Shown here piece after piece: positions 24,307 to 33,311 of a stretch of DNA of 64,000 nucleotides. Origin of the DNA: Azophilus sp965215035 (GTDB taxonomy: Bacteria; Pseudomonadota; Gammaproteobacteria; Pseudomonadales; Azotimanducaceae); contig OZ244040.1 of the NCBI GenBank assembly GCA_965215035.1, positions 1,922,001 to 1,986,000 on the forward strand, given 5' to 3'. Each line of letters starts with the position of its first letter. The stretch's first letter is position 1. Under the pieces are notes generated by a model that was not told the DNA's origin, searched no databases, and saw nothing but the letters and a program-made list of their open reading frames with translations. The position numbers and the translations under genes were made by a program.

Positions 24307-25518
24307 TCACGACACAAAGCCCCTGGGCTCGGGAATAGTGGAGGCGATGATATTGGCGAGCAGTGCCGCGGCCGCCATGGTGAGCACGATCGGGTTCAAC
24401 GAGCCGTCGTACAGCAGACCGGATACGGCGCCGAGTGCGCCGCCGAACAGGAACGAGGCGGTGGTGATGAGCGAACTGGCGCTGCCGCTGAGATGCCCGA
24501 ACGGCGCCAGGTAGAGGCCGGAAATCGAGGGGCCGATTAATCCCCCGCCGCCGATGCTGAGTGCGAGCAGCAGCGTGAATAGCCACAGGCTGGCATCGCC
24601 CAACACCACCACGCCGGCCAGGGCGAATATCAGCCCCAGTTGCAGCCGGCGTCCGAATCGAAACAGTTTGAACGGCGGTACGCGGTGAATGAGCCGCGAG
24701 GTGACTAGGGTGAATACCATCATGGCGAGAATGTTGGCACCGAAATATAGGGCGAATCGCTTTTCGCCGACTGCGAAGTACTCCAGGTAGATGAAAGCCG
24801 AGTGGGTGAGGAAGATCATCATCACCGATGCGGCTAGGCCCTGGGTGAAGATATAGCGTAGTGGTATTAGCCGGCCCTCGATACGCCAGCGCAGCACCTC
24901 GATGTACTGCGGCAGGATGTTGCCCAGTCGTATGGGCTCGACCGGTCTTGCCAGAGTTTCCGGTAACGACCTGAAAAAAAGCAACACGACCAGCGCGTAG
25001 CCGGCAAGAAACAGGAAGATTATTGGCCAGCCAAGCTCCAGCAGCCAGGCGCCAATCACCGGCGCGACCAAGGGCGCGGACAGCATGACCAGCATAACCG
25101 CGGGAAAGCGCTTCGCGGCCTCTGCCGGGGAATACGAATCCCGGATCATGGCCATGCAGATCACCGCGGAGAAACCGCCGCCCAGGGCCTGTATGGCGCG
25201 CAGTGCCAGGATCTCGGGTATCGTTTCGGCGTTGGCGATCAAGAGTGAAGCGGCAATGAACAGCAGCAACCCCACCGTGCCCACCCGCCGTCGGCCGATT
25301 TGGTCGGAGACCGGGCCGCCGACGAGCTGGCCGAGGGCAAAACCCACCAGGTAGGTGCTGACCGTTGCGTTCATCTGCGCGATATCGCCGCCGAAGGCCA
25401 CCGCCATGGTCGGTAGCGCTGGCAGGTAGGTGTCGATGGCGAAGGGTGCCAGGGCCACCATGGAGGCGACTAGAACAAGAAAATAGCGGGGTGGCCGTGC
25501 CGGCCGGCTGGCAATCAC
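24307..25518 (-). CDS. Bcr/CflA family drug-resistance MFS transporter
   Basis: This 403-residue transporter has about 12 hydrophobic segments. MFS motif A appears as GGPVSDQIGRRRVG after segment 2, and the N-terminal APFAIDTYLPALPTM is typical of the Bcr/CflA drug:H+ antiporter group. It likely exports small toxic compounds or a metabolite by proton exchange. Start is GTG at 25518. It is monocistronic by spacing. Confidence 0.88.
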   Translation of the reverse strand: MIASRPARPPRYFLVLVASMVALAPFAIDTYLPALPTMAVAFGGDIAQMNATVSTYLVGFALGQLVGGPVSDQIGRRRVGTVGLLLFIAASLLIANAETIPEILALRAIQALGGGFSAVICMAMIRDSYSPAEAAKRFPAVMLVMLSAPLVAPVIGAWLLELGWPIIFLFLAGYALVVLLFFRSLPETLARPVEPIRLGNILPQYIEVLRWRIEGRLIPLRYIFTQGLAASVMMIFLTHSAFIYLEYFAVGEKRFALYFGANILAMMVFTLVTSRLIHRVPPFKLFRFGRRLQLGLIFALAGVVVLGDASLWLFTLLLALSIGGGGLIGPSISGLYLAPFGHLSGSASSLITTASFLFGGALGAVSGLLYDGSLNPIVLTMAAAALLANIIASTIPEPRGFVS

Positions 25519-25873
25519 TATTGGAAAACGGCGTGCTGAACGGGGCTTGCCGGTTGCAAGGGAGACGACTCTCCGACTTCATGAACTGCTCGTAGTTTAC
25601 AGGCATTGGTGCGTCTATCTGATACCGGCAACTGCAAACTGCACACTTCCGGCGGTGCGGACGGACGGCTTTGACTTGCTCGGTCGTACGCCAGGGTGTC
25701 CGTGCAGTGGACGGAGAAAGCTTGGCTATTGGAAGTGTGGGCCGCGGTGCCGCACAGCCGATAGCGGCTCGGTTTGAATCCCGGTTTCATCGAACTCCAT
25801 GAGCCGATCGGAGGCACGGCACACAGGGAATTCGGCAGGCCCGGGCTTCAAGCTGATACACTATCGCCCTTTC
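25519..25873. other. Intergenic gap between MFS gene and tRNA, with repeat fragment
   Basis: About 25815-25862 matches the reverse complement of one half of the 81-bp element (GCACGGCACACAGG, then CTTCAAGCTGATACAC). The left half instead resembles the element at 2463 (TTTGAATCCCGG, TCGAACTCCATG), so this looks like a hybrid or rearranged copy. Nothing else was recognised. Confidence 0.6.
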
Positions 25874-25950
25874 GCCCCGGTGGCACAACAGGATAGCGCG
25901 GCTCCCTCCTAAGGAGCGGGTTGAAGGTTCGAGTCCTTCCCGGGGCGCCA
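25874..25950 (+). tRNA. tRNA-Arg (anticodon CCT)
   Basis: A full cloverleaf can be drawn. Acceptor GCCCCGG pairs with CCGGGGC, the anticodon stem GCTCC/GGAGC encloses CTCCTAA with anticodon CCT, and the T arm is GAAGG-TTCGAGT-CCTTC. CCA is encoded. The anticodon reads AGG codons. A repeat fragment ends about 12 bp upstream. Confidence 0.95.
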
Positions 25951-25972
25951 CAATTGAGGGGCATGCGGCCCG

Positions 25973-26929
25973 TCAGTACACCTCCAACATGCAGCGGGCG
26001 GTGGGCTTGATGCGGCCTTTCATATCCGCAAAGCGCCAGGTGTCCGGCGGGCGGCGGGCCAGCTCTTCCCGGATGTTCAGATAGCCCGCTGCCAACCGGT
26101 GGCGGGCCAGTGCCTGGAATATGCCGAACTGCATCCCCTCCAAGCCGCACACATAGATGAGCGTGCGCGGGTTTTCGAGCAGTTCCGCAAAGCTGTCGAT
26201 TTCCCGGTCGATCAGGCTGCCCACATAGAGCCTGCCCGATTCGCGGCTGATCGCGGTGTGGTATGCAAAGTTGGGGTGCGCCTGCTGTAGCCGCCGGAAC
26301 AGGTCGTCGTAGAGCAGGTCGGTGGTGTAGGGGGTTCCCATCACCAGGGCGGCCTGCCCGCCGATGGGCCCACCGTCGCCCTCGAAGAGTTCCATCAACA
26401 TACCGCGAAAGGGCGCAATGCCGGTTCCGGTTGCGATAAAGAGGTAGTTGTGCGCCTCGGTGTCCTCCGGCAGCAGGAAGCGCTTGCCGTTGGGGCCGGT
26501 GACCGCCACCTCGTCGCCGTCCCGCACATCGCACAGGTAATTGCTGCACACACCGAGGAACAGCCGGTGGTCGGTGGGGTCGTCGCTGGCTTTCTGGGGC
26601 CGGTATTCGTCGATCAGCCGTTTCGGCGTCGTGGATACCCAGTTGCCGCCACCGTCTTCGCCGCCGCTAGGGCAGGCCACCGAGTAGAGCCGTACCTTGT
26701 GCGGCCGGCCCCGCTCGTCGGTACCGGGCGGAATCACGCCGAACGACTGCCCGGCTCGGAAATTGCCGGCCAGCGGCGTGCCCGAAACGTCCAGAACCAG
26801 GTGTTTAACGAAGCTGGCGGATTTGCCCTTCATGCACAGCTCGTTGGAGACAACCCGGCCCGTTGCCGGTGCCTTGGGGCGGATCAGGTTCATCCGCACT
26901 TCGGGCAGCGTAGGCGTGTGGTCGGGCAT
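25973..26929 (-). CDS. Plant-type ferredoxin-NADP+ reductase
   Basis: This 318-residue flavoprotein resembles plant/cyanobacterial FNR (and the reductase part of BoxA). The FAD-binding motif is VRLYSVACPS, followed by LFLGVCSNYLCD, the NADP-binding YLFIATGTGIAPFRGML, and C-terminal YVCGLEGM with the terminal EVY whose aromatic residue stacks on the flavin. It transfers electrons between NADPH and ferredoxin. A second in-frame ATG at 26893 and a TTG at 26968 are alternative starts. It lies just downstream of hemH on the same strand and is probably cotranscribed. It could feed ferredoxin-dependent oxygenases; this is inference. Confidence 0.87.
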   Translation of the reverse strand: MPDHTPTLPEVRMNLIRPKAPATGRVVSNELCMKGKSASFVKHLVLDVSGTPLAGNFRAGQSFGVIPPGTDERGRPHKVRLYSVACPSGGEDGGGNWVSTTPKRLIDEYRPQKASDDPTDHRLFLGVCSNYLCDVRDGDEVAVTGPNGKRFLLPEDTEAHNYLFIATGTGIAPFRGMLMELFEGDGGPIGGQAALVMGTPYTTDLLYDDLFRRLQQAHPNFAYHTAISRESGRLYVGSLIDREIDSFAELLENPRTLIYVCGLEGMQFGIFQALARHRLAAGYLNIREELARRPPDTWRFADMKGRIKPTARCMLEVY

Positions 26930-26977
26930 GGTGGTGGGAATGATGTCCTGCGCGGGCGGCTCACGCAACCGCGAGCC

Positions 26978-27985
26978 CTACCCCGACGCCGCTTCCTGCA
27001 CCCAGCTAGCTAGCACCTCCACCCATTTTGGCGTTGTATTCAGGCAGGGCAGTAAGGTCAATGCATCACCCCCGGCAGACAAAAAGGTTTCGCGCCCCTG
27101 AATGCCTATTTCCTCCAAGGTTTCCAGGTTGTCGGCCACGAAGGAGGGGCAATACACGGCCAGACGGCGGACGCCCTCGGCGGGCAGTTCGGCAAGGCGC
27201 TGGTCGGTGTAGGGGCGCAGCCAAGGCAGGCGGCCTAGGCGGGACTGGAAGCTGACGCCCACCCGCTCCGCTGGCACCTGAAGTTCTCGGGTCAGGGACC
27301 GGGCGGTGGCGTAGCACTGGTGGCGATAGCAGGTGGCGTGGGCCGGGGAACTGCGTTCACAGCAGTCGTCGCTTTGCAGGCAGTGGGCACCGGTGGGGTC
27401 GGCTTTGCTGATGTGCCGCTCCGGCAGGCCGTGGTAGCTCAGCAACAGGTGATCCCAATCCTTGGGCAGGTGGCGACGCACCTGTTGCGCCTGGCAGGCG
27501 ATGTAGTCCTTGCGGGCGTGAAACGGCGGCAGTACCTCCATGCGCATGTTCGCCGGCAGCCGCCGGCGCATAGCGGCGATGATGGTGGTGCGGGTGGAAT
27601 CCGCGTGTTGTGGGAACAGGGGTGCCAGCAGAACCTCCCGGCAGCCACTAGCCTGCAGCCGCTCCACGGCCTGCGCAATGCTGGGCTCACCGTAGCGCAT
27701 GGCCACCAGGCACCGCACACCGGCCTGCCCGGCCACGGCCCTGCCAAGCTGTTCCGTGTGGTGCAGCAATGGGGAACCCTGTTCGTTCCAGATGGAGGCG
27801 TAGGCGGCGGCGCTGCGCTTGGGGCGAAACGGCAGGATGAAGGCGCTGACGATCAGGCGGCGCACCGGCCAGGGAACGTCGAGCACCTGAGGATCCATAA
27901 GGAACTCATTAAGGTAGCGGCGCACATCCGCCACCGAAGGAGAGCTTGGCGTACCCAGGTTGACCAGCAGAACGGCCCGGCTCAC
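26978..27985 (-). CDS. hemH: Ferrochelatase
   Basis: This 335-residue enzyme inserts Fe2+ into protoporphyrin IX. The N-terminal VLLVNLGTPSSPSVADVRRYL, FLMDPQV and the catalytic SYHGLPERH are clear, as is CPSFVADNLETLEEIG near the C-terminus. GTG at 27985 places the start a few residues before LLVNLGTP, as in Pseudomonas-type enzymes. No good ribosome-binding site precedes it; an AGGAGG lies about 40 bp further upstream. Its product supports the heme needs of the octaheme cytochrome and others. Confidence 0.93.
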   Translation of the reverse strand: MSRAVLLVNLGTPSSPSVADVRRYLNEFLMDPQVLDVPWPVRRLIVSAFILPFRPKRSAAAYASIWNEQGSPLLHHTEQLGRAVAGQAGVRCLVAMRYGEPSIAQAVERLQASGCREVLLAPLFPQHADSTRTTIIAAMRRRLPANMRMEVLPPFHARKDYIACQAQQVRRHLPKDWDHLLLSYHGLPERHISKADPTGAHCLQSDDCCERSSPAHATCYRHQCYATARSLTRELQVPAERVGVSFQSRLGRLPWLRPYTDQRLAELPAEGVRRLAVYCPSFVADNLETLEEIGIQGRETFLSAGGDALTLLPCLNTTPKWVEVLASWVQEAASG

Positions 27986-28355
27986 GGCAGCGGGCCAACC
28001 AGCGATGGGGTGCGCAATTGCAGAGCCTCCTAGGATTGTCCTCTGCGAAGGGAATTGTAGTGACCGGTTGACAAACCACGACATGTAGCGGTTATGCGCC
28101 TTGCGGGGCTCGGCATGTGGTGGCTCGTCAACTGTTCTACGTAATTCCCTCTGCGAAAGTGCATCAATCTAGATGCAACAGTGTCGATGTTGGGATAGTG
28201 CCGCTCGAACCCGGATGGCCGCGCATCCGCCAGCCCGCGCCCGCAGGGTTTGACCGACCACCTTGACAGCCCCGTGCTGGCCACGCCGCCACGTCAGCCC
28301 GTGCCCGCATGGGTTTGACCCCGTGCGGGCAACGGAGGCCCGCCCTTGGGCGCCC
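27986..28355. other. Intergenic gap with paired direct repeats
   Basis: CAGCCCGYGCCCGCA(T)GGGTTTGACC occurs at 28231 and again at 28295, 64 bp apart. No gene was recognised. Confidence 0.6.
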
Positions 28356-30848
28356 TCAGCCGCCGCTAGTGGCACCGGTGATGCAGACGGTGGGCGAGAA
28401 CTCGTCCTCGCGCCGGGCCAGGACGCACATGCGGTAGGTGGTTCCGGGAGTCAGGCCGTCGGCCCCGCCGTTCGGGTCGCCGAACAGGTGGAAGTGCCAG
28501 CGGTCGGTGCCCTGTTGGTGGAAGGGCCGTGCGTAGCGGCGGGCGGCGGGTGTGCAGTCGGCGGTACCCGCCGCGATGCAAACGTCATAGATGAGGGCGC
28601 CGGTGGCGGTGCCGGCGGGAGGATCCCAGTTGAAGCGCAGGTGGGTGCCTGAAGTCCGGTCCACCAGTGCGCCGGTGGGCGGGTCGAGAGTGGGGGTCGG
28701 TTCGGGTTCGGGGGCGGCACAGGTCACCGCCACATCTTCGAAGTGGATGCAGTTGTGGTTCCCGAAGCCCGGGTGCGAGCACTGGTCCAGATGGCTCTCG
28801 GCGCCGGTGCACGCCAGGTCGTCCAGCCAGATCCGGCCGGTGCCGCTGGCGAGGGATCTCCCCCACTGGGTCGCCCTAGCAAAGCCCAACTGGCGGCAGG
28901 CGACAGCGGCGTCCGGGGCGCCGAATGCGTCGTCGCAGATTGTTCCCCATTTGCCGTTGTGCAGTATCTCAAGCCGCCCGGAGGTCTTCGACCCGTCAGC
29001 CAGCCGCAGGTCACCCTCCTGGGGCGGCGGCGGATCGCTCTCCGGGGGCTCCGGGGGCGGCGGGGTGTCGTATTCGATGGTGAACGACAGCGACAGCGGC
29101 GCTCCCGATTCTGGCCTGGCGCCGATGTGGTAGTTGCCAGGGGGAAGTTCGCGCCCGACAATTTGGCCGTCCTGGGTTCCGAACAGGGAGTAGGGAGCGG
29201 CGTCCGGGGTGTGCAAATGCGTCCACCCCTCGCCGACCAACGCCAACCGCACAGGACCGGCCCCGCTGCTGATCATGTCGGCGCGAATGCCGAACAGATC
29301 CTCGGATGCGTCTGTCAAATTCACGACGGTGCCATCCGTAAGCACCTGGACATCCGCTCCGGTGGAGGCGTTCACCAAGGTGAAGCCGGCCACCACCGGC
29401 ACGTCGTTGTCGGCCACCAGGAAGCTGGCCGCGGCGGGGCTACCCACTTCGTAGCCTTCGCCCTCGGTGACGGTGATGGTGACCGTGCTGTCGGTCTCGC
29501 CGGCCGCATCGTCGACCGTCGCCACCCGCAGCGTCACGACATGGGATTCTGCCGGGATGTTGATGTTGGTCGGCAGTGGCCGGAAGAGCATGTCGCCGGT
29601 TTCGGAAACCTGGAACCGAACGTTGAGGGGAGCGGACAGCGATGTGGCTGGGCCGCGCCGCGTCAACGTCAGGCTAGCGCCCCGCCCCTCGAAAATGCGT
29701 GTGGTGTCCGTGGAGATTTCTACGGTCACCGGGTCGGGGTCGGGGGTCGGGTCGGGGTCAGGGTCCGGGGTCGGGGGCGGGTCGGGGTCGGGAACCGGGG
29801 CTGGGTCGGTGTCGGCACAGGTCACCGCCACATCTTCGAAGTGGATGCAGTTGTTATTCCCGAAGCCCGCGTGCGGGCACTGGTATAGATGGCTCTCGGT
29901 GCCGGTACACGCCAGGTCGTCCAGCCAGATCTGGCCGGTGCCGCTGGCGAGGGATCTCCCCCACTGGGTCGCCCTGGCAAAGCCCAACTGGCGGCAGGCG
30001 ACAGCGGCGTCCGGGGCGCCGAATTTGTCGTCGCAGATTGTTCCCCATTTGCCGTTGTGCAGTATCTCCAGCCGCCCGGAGGTGTCCGATCCGCCAGCCA
30101 GCCGCAGGTCGCCGTCCTCGTGCGTTGGGGCAGGCGTGAAACTCACATCCAAGCTGTATTCGCCGGTGCGGGCGTCGTTGAAGCCGCTTACCGCGACATA
30201 GTGGGCACCGGCCTCCACGTTGTGCGCGATGCGGAAATTGTCGCCGTCGCCGGCGTCGTCGTCCGCCGCCAGCACCGTGCCGTCGCCCTGCTCCAGACGC
30301 CCGGCCGTGTCCGTATCGCCGCCGCTCGCCACCACCAGCAGCCCCGCCTCTCCGACCGGTATGCGGAAGTAGTCCACATCGCCCGTACGCTCCAGGCTGC
30401 CCGCCGTGGACGATTCCACCGACACTTGCGTCGCCTCGCTACGCGAGTTGCCGTGGTCGTCCAGCAGCACGAAATCCGCGGTCAGAACGTAGGCGCCGGC
30501 CGCTCCCTTGCGGCCTCGCACCAACAGGTAGTAGAGGCCCGGCTCAAGGTCGCGGACGACGCGGAAGTTCTTGCCTTCGCCGCTGTTGTTGTCGGTGATT
30601 ATGCGGGCACCGCGGCGGTCCTCAAGCCGGCCCACGGTGTCAAGGCCGCTGCTACTGCTGAGCGCCAGGGTGCCGGCGGCGGTTAGTTCGATGCGGAAGT
30701 AGTCCCGGTCGCCCTGGTCAAGATGGCCCGAGGTGGTGGATGTCGGGGCCACCGGCGTGGCCGCACTGCGCGAGTCCCCGTGGTCGTCCGCTGCGGCTGC
30801 GGCGGTAGCCAGCAAAAGGAGGGGTGTAAGGATGAAATGTCGCTTCAT
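28356..30848 (-). CDS. Secreted multidomain protein with two SRCR domains
   Basis: This 830-residue exported protein has a signal peptide at residues 1-20. Two pre-peptidase C-terminal-like beta domains follow (about 22-125 and 130-235; each has DYFRI and a D-rich turn). SRCR domain 1 is at about 248-343, then a proline-aspartate linker, a Calx-beta-like domain (about 375-480) and an Ig-like region. SRCR domain 2 is at about 612-707 and a fibronectin III-like C-terminus at about 715-830. Each SRCR domain has six cysteines in the group A arrangement (ICDD, ACRQLGF, LACTG, QC, NCIHFEDV, VTC). SRCR domains are mainly animal extracellular ligand-binding modules and are rare in bacteria. It could bind host or microbial surfaces; this is inference. 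Confidence 0.85.
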   Translation of the reverse strand: MKRHFILTPLLLLATAAAAADDHGDSRSAATPVAPTSTTSGHLDQGDRDYFRIELTAAGTLALSSSSGLDTVGRLEDRRGARIITDNNSGEGKNFRVVRDLEPGLYYLLVRGRKGAAGAYVLTADFVLLDDHGNSRSEATQVSVESSTAGSLERTGDVDYFRIPVGEAGLLVVASGGDTDTAGRLEQGDGTVLAADDDAGDGDNFRIAHNVEAGAHYVAVSGFNDARTGEYSLDVSFTPAPTHEDGDLRLAGGSDTSGRLEILHNGKWGTICDDKFGAPDAAVACRQLGFARATQWGRSLASGTGQIWLDDLACTGTESHLYQCPHAGFGNNNCIHFEDVAVTCADTDPAPVPDPDPPPTPDPDPDPTPDPDPVTVEISTDTTRIFEGRGASLTLTRRGPATSLSAPLNVRFQVSETGDMLFRPLPTNINIPAESHVVTLRVATVDDAAGETDSTVTITVTEGEGYEVGSPAAASFLVADNDVPVVAGFTLVNASTGADVQVLTDGTVVNLTDASEDLFGIRADMISSGAGPVRLALVGEGWTHLHTPDAAPYSLFGTQDGQIVGRELPPGNYHIGARPESGAPLSLSFTIEYDTPPPPEPPESDPPPPQEGDLRLADGSKTSGRLEILHNGKWGTICDDAFGAPDAAVACRQLGFARATQWGRSLASGTGRIWLDDLACTGAESHLDQCSHPGFGNHNCIHFEDVAVTCAAPEPEPTPTLDPPTGALVDRTSGTHLRFNWDPPAGTATGALIYDVCIAAGTADCTPAARRYARPFHQQGTDRWHFHLFGDPNGGADGLTPGTTYRMCVLARREDEFSPTVCITGATSGG
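28715..29012. repeat. 298-bp intragenic direct repeat (SRCR domain 2 coding)
   Basis: This segment is nearly the same at the DNA level as 29813-30110, including synonymous positions, with only scattered changes. This points to recent duplication or ongoing gene conversion of the SRCR module within the gene. Confidence 0.85.
29813..30110. repeat. 298-bp intragenic direct repeat (SRCR domain 1 coding)
   Basis: Partner of 28715-29012, same orientation, offset 1,098 bp. Confidence 0.85.
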
Positions 30849-31021
30849 GGTGGCTGATTCCCCCTTCTTTCGTTAACGGCCAAAATCCACCGCAGCTAAG
30901 TCCCATCAACCGCAATCTAGCCGTGATCGGGCGATTAGCGCGGGACTCTATCGCGGTATGGTGGCAAAGGCAATCGCAACGCATGTGTGCGTTGTCGACA
31001 CCGCTCGGCTTCCCGTCCGTG

Positions 31022-31909
31022 CTAGGCGGGCGGCGCCGCTACCACTTCGTCCTCCACCGGGTTTTTCAACAGGCCAATGCCGGGTACCTCCACTTCCACC
31101 AGATCCCCGGCCCGCAGATACCTTGGTGGGTCGAACCGCGCCCCGGCGCCGGTGGGCGTGCCGGTGGAGATCAGGTCGCCGGGCAGCAGGCGCATGAACG
31201 TAGACAGGTAGCTAACCAACCGCTCGAAGGAGAAGTACAGGTTGGCGGTTGAATCGCGCTGGCGCACCTCGCCGTTTACCCGGGTCGTCAAGTGCAGGGC
31301 ATCGAAACGCTCGAACTCGTCCGCGGGCACCATCCACGGGCCGACCGATCCCGACTGTTCGAAATTCTTGCCCTGGGTCACGTTGAATCTGGCGTGGCGA
31401 ACCCAGTCCCGAATGGTGCCCTCGTTCATCAGCGTCAACCCCGCAATGTGCTCCCGGGCGCTGGGTTCGGGAATACGGCGGCCTTCCTTGCCGATCACCA
31501 GAGCTACTTCTCCTTCATAGTCCAGTTGCTCGGATTCCGGTGGCCGGAGTAGTGGCCGCAGGTGCCCGGCGAGCGATTCCGGCGTGCGCATGAAAACGCT
31601 GGGGTAGGCGGGCGCGGGGACGCCGTCGCGGTACTCCGCGTTGCGATTGGCGTAGTTGACGCCGATGCAGATGATTTTGCGCGGGTTGGGAACCGGCGGC
31701 AGAAACTCGACCTGGGCCAGGTCGAGGTTTGCGGGGCAGGTTTCGGCAAGGTTGCGGGCGCGCTCCAGCGCACCGGCGGCCAGCACGGCTCGCAGATTGG
31801 GGTACTCCGGCAGATGTGCGCTCAGGTTGACGATGCGCCCACCCACCACCGCTCCATACCGAACCCGCCCGTGGTGTGCAAAGGTGAGGAACTTCAAATT
31901 CGTTCCCAC
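31022..31909 (-). CDS. Fumarylacetoacetate hydrolase family protein
   Basis: This 295-residue FAH-fold protein carries IICIGVNYANRN, the acidic metal site DYEGEVALVIGKEG, and GDLISTGTPTGAGA near the end. It is similar in plan to the 23-24 kb gene but not a close copy. It is divergent from a 5-carboxymethyl-2-hydroxymuconate isomerase gene (next entry). In homoprotocatechuate catabolism an FAH-fold HpaG-type decarboxylase/isomerase and HpaF act in one route, so this may be a 2-hydroxyhepta-2,4-diene-1,7-dioate isomerase-like enzyme. That role is inferred from context. The start is GTG at 31909. Confidence 0.85.
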   Translation of the reverse strand: MGTNLKFLTFAHHGRVRYGAVVGGRIVNLSAHLPEYPNLRAVLAAGALERARNLAETCPANLDLAQVEFLPPVPNPRKIICIGVNYANRNAEYRDGVPAPAYPSVFMRTPESLAGHLRPLLRPPESEQLDYEGEVALVIGKEGRRIPEPSAREHIAGLTLMNEGTIRDWVRHARFNVTQGKNFEQSGSVGPWMVPADEFERFDALHLTTRVNGEVRQRDSTANLYFSFERLVSYLSTFMRLLPGDLISTGTPTGAGARFDPPRYLRAGDLVEVEVPGIGLLKNPVEDEVVAAPPA

Positions 31910-32160
31910 CGGCTATTCCCTGGCCGACCCGAACACCCGAGGGCCAGCCCCGGCACGGGTTCGGTGATGGCAAGCTTCATCGGGCCGACCCGAACACCGA
32001 GGGCCAGCCCTGCCGTGCTTATTTGATGCCGGTTCCTGCCCCGGGGATCCTGGTACGCCCGCCCGCAGGTGGTCTGTGCGGGGCAACGAGCAGTTGTTCC
32101 ATGCAAGACATCGCCGCCCCAAGGGCTATACTTTCCACTCGACCCGGACATGCGCCAATC
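31910..32160. other. Divergent promoter region with paired direct repeats
   Basis: GCCGACCCGAACAC(C)CGAGGGCCAGCCC occurs at 31923 and 31984, 61 bp apart, between the divergent FAH and CHM isomerase genes. Confidence 0.55.
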
Positions 32161-32580
32161 ATGCCTCATCTAATCGTTGAATACTCCTCCAACCTAGACG
32201 ACCAGATTGACTTGGAAAGCCTTATGACCAAGCTTCGGGACCGCGCCGTGGCGAGCGGCGTCTTTCCGCTAGGGGGTATTCGCGTACGGGGTGAGCGTCG
32301 CGACCACTACCTGGTGGCCGATGGGGAACGCGACAACGCCTTCGTACACCTGACGGCGCGTGTCGGACACGGCCGTGATGCGGCCACCCGACAAGCGGCG
32401 TCGCAAGCCCTATTCGAGGTGCTGCTCGGCCATATGCAAGGGGTGTTCGACGAACGCGGGCTCGGCCTTTCCTTTGAAATGGTGGAGATCGATCCGGTGA
32501 CCAGCCTGAAACAGAACAACCTGCACCGGCAGTTGAGACGGGGCAACCAAGGTGCCGACGCGGGGTCGCGCAGCGCCTAG
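32161..32580 (+). CDS. 5-carboxymethyl-2-hydroxymuconate delta-isomerase family protein
   Basis: This 139-residue protein starts MPHLIVEYSSNL, with the N-terminal Pro as the catalytic base of the tautomerase superfamily and the HpaF/CHMI signature. Later GGIRVRGERRDHYLVADG and AFVHLTARVGHGR match the family. It would isomerise 5-carboxymethyl-2-hydroxymuconate in homoprotocatechuate (4-hydroxyphenylacetate) breakdown, although the other hpa genes are not visible here. The ATG at 32161 gives the mature Pro-2. It is close upstream of a secreted protein gene. Confidence 0.85.
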   Translation: MPHLIVEYSSNLDDQIDLESLMTKLRDRAVASGVFPLGGIRVRGERRDHYLVADGERDNAFVHLTARVGHGRDAATRQAASQALFEVLLGHMQGVFDERGLGLSFEMVEIDPVTSLKQNNLHRQLRRGNQGADAGSRSA

Positions 32581-32605
32581 GGAACAACCGGGAGCATCTA
32601 GCAGG

Positions 32606-33280
32606 ATGCGCATCTACGCTTTGCTGCTGGCCGGTGTACTGGGGCTTGCAGCGTTGTCGACGGCGGGGGCCAGCGCCGCTTCGATGAATGCCTGGGAGTT
32701 GATCCATCCCAAGTCCTTCGATTGGCGGCAGCCGGGTCACCGCCGGGCCGTGGCTCGGGACCTCGCCCGGCGCCTGAACCTGTTGGCGTCCGTGGTTCCC
32801 CCGCAGTCGGCCGCGCAGCGTAACCTTGTGCTTGAGGAAATGACGGAACTGCAACGCCTAGGTGCCGAGGCGACGCCGCGGCGGCGCGGTAGGCTGTACA
32901 TGTCGCGGGGCTATCAGCACTTCCGGCTGATGGAGTTGATCGGGGAAACCCGGGCAGACCTCGACTGCATCCTAAGCGCCGCTTCCATCCACGAAGAAAT
33001 GCATTGCTGGAGCCGCGCGGCCCTGCATTTCGGCGACGAGGCGCGGCTCGACCTGGCCTTGTCCATGTTGCGCCGTGCCAGGCTGATGCCCAAGGACGAC
33101 CACATGCCGGTCGCCGCCCAGGATCCGGAAGTCTGGTACGGGGAGTACGGCCGGGGCATCCTCGAACACATCCTGGTGCCCTACCTGGCCGATGCGGCGG
33201 CGGGCGGCGCGGGCGCGGCAGGGACTGTCGATGCCGAGGCGGCGCCGGGCGACGGGCGGGGCGTGGACGAAGGAGGTTGA
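32606..33280 (+). CDS. Hypothetical secreted protein
   Basis: This 224-residue protein has a clear signal peptide (MRIYALLLAGVLGLAALSTAGASA). The mature part is mostly helical and charged, with SFDWRQPGHRRAVARDLARRLN and HEEMHCWSRAALHFGDEARLDLALSMLRRAR, which could be TPR-like helices, then a low-complexity Ala/Gly tail. I do not recognise a family. It lies 25 bp after the isomerase and 31 bp before another exported TPR protein, so the three may form one operon. Confidence 0.7.
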   Translation: MRIYALLLAGVLGLAALSTAGASAASMNAWELIHPKSFDWRQPGHRRAVARDLARRLNLLASVVPPQSAAQRNLVLEEMTELQRLGAEATPRRRGRLYMSRGYQHFRLMELIGETRADLDCILSAASIHEEMHCWSRAALHFGDEARLDLALSMLRRARLMPKDDHMPVAAQDPEVWYGEYGRGILEHILVPYLADAAAGGAGAAGTVDAEAAPGDGRGVDEGG

Positions 33281-33311
33281 AAGCGGGCGGGTCTCGGTGT
33301 AAACCCGGGTT

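Noticed and set aside
25848..26549. Open frame across the tRNA and the FNR gene
   Set aside because: The tail is the reverse of the tRNA and the rest is an FNR shadow.
28743..29888. Long open frame on the plus strand opposite the SRCR gene
   Set aside because: It is a shadow of the GC-rich repeat coding on the minus strand and has no family signature.
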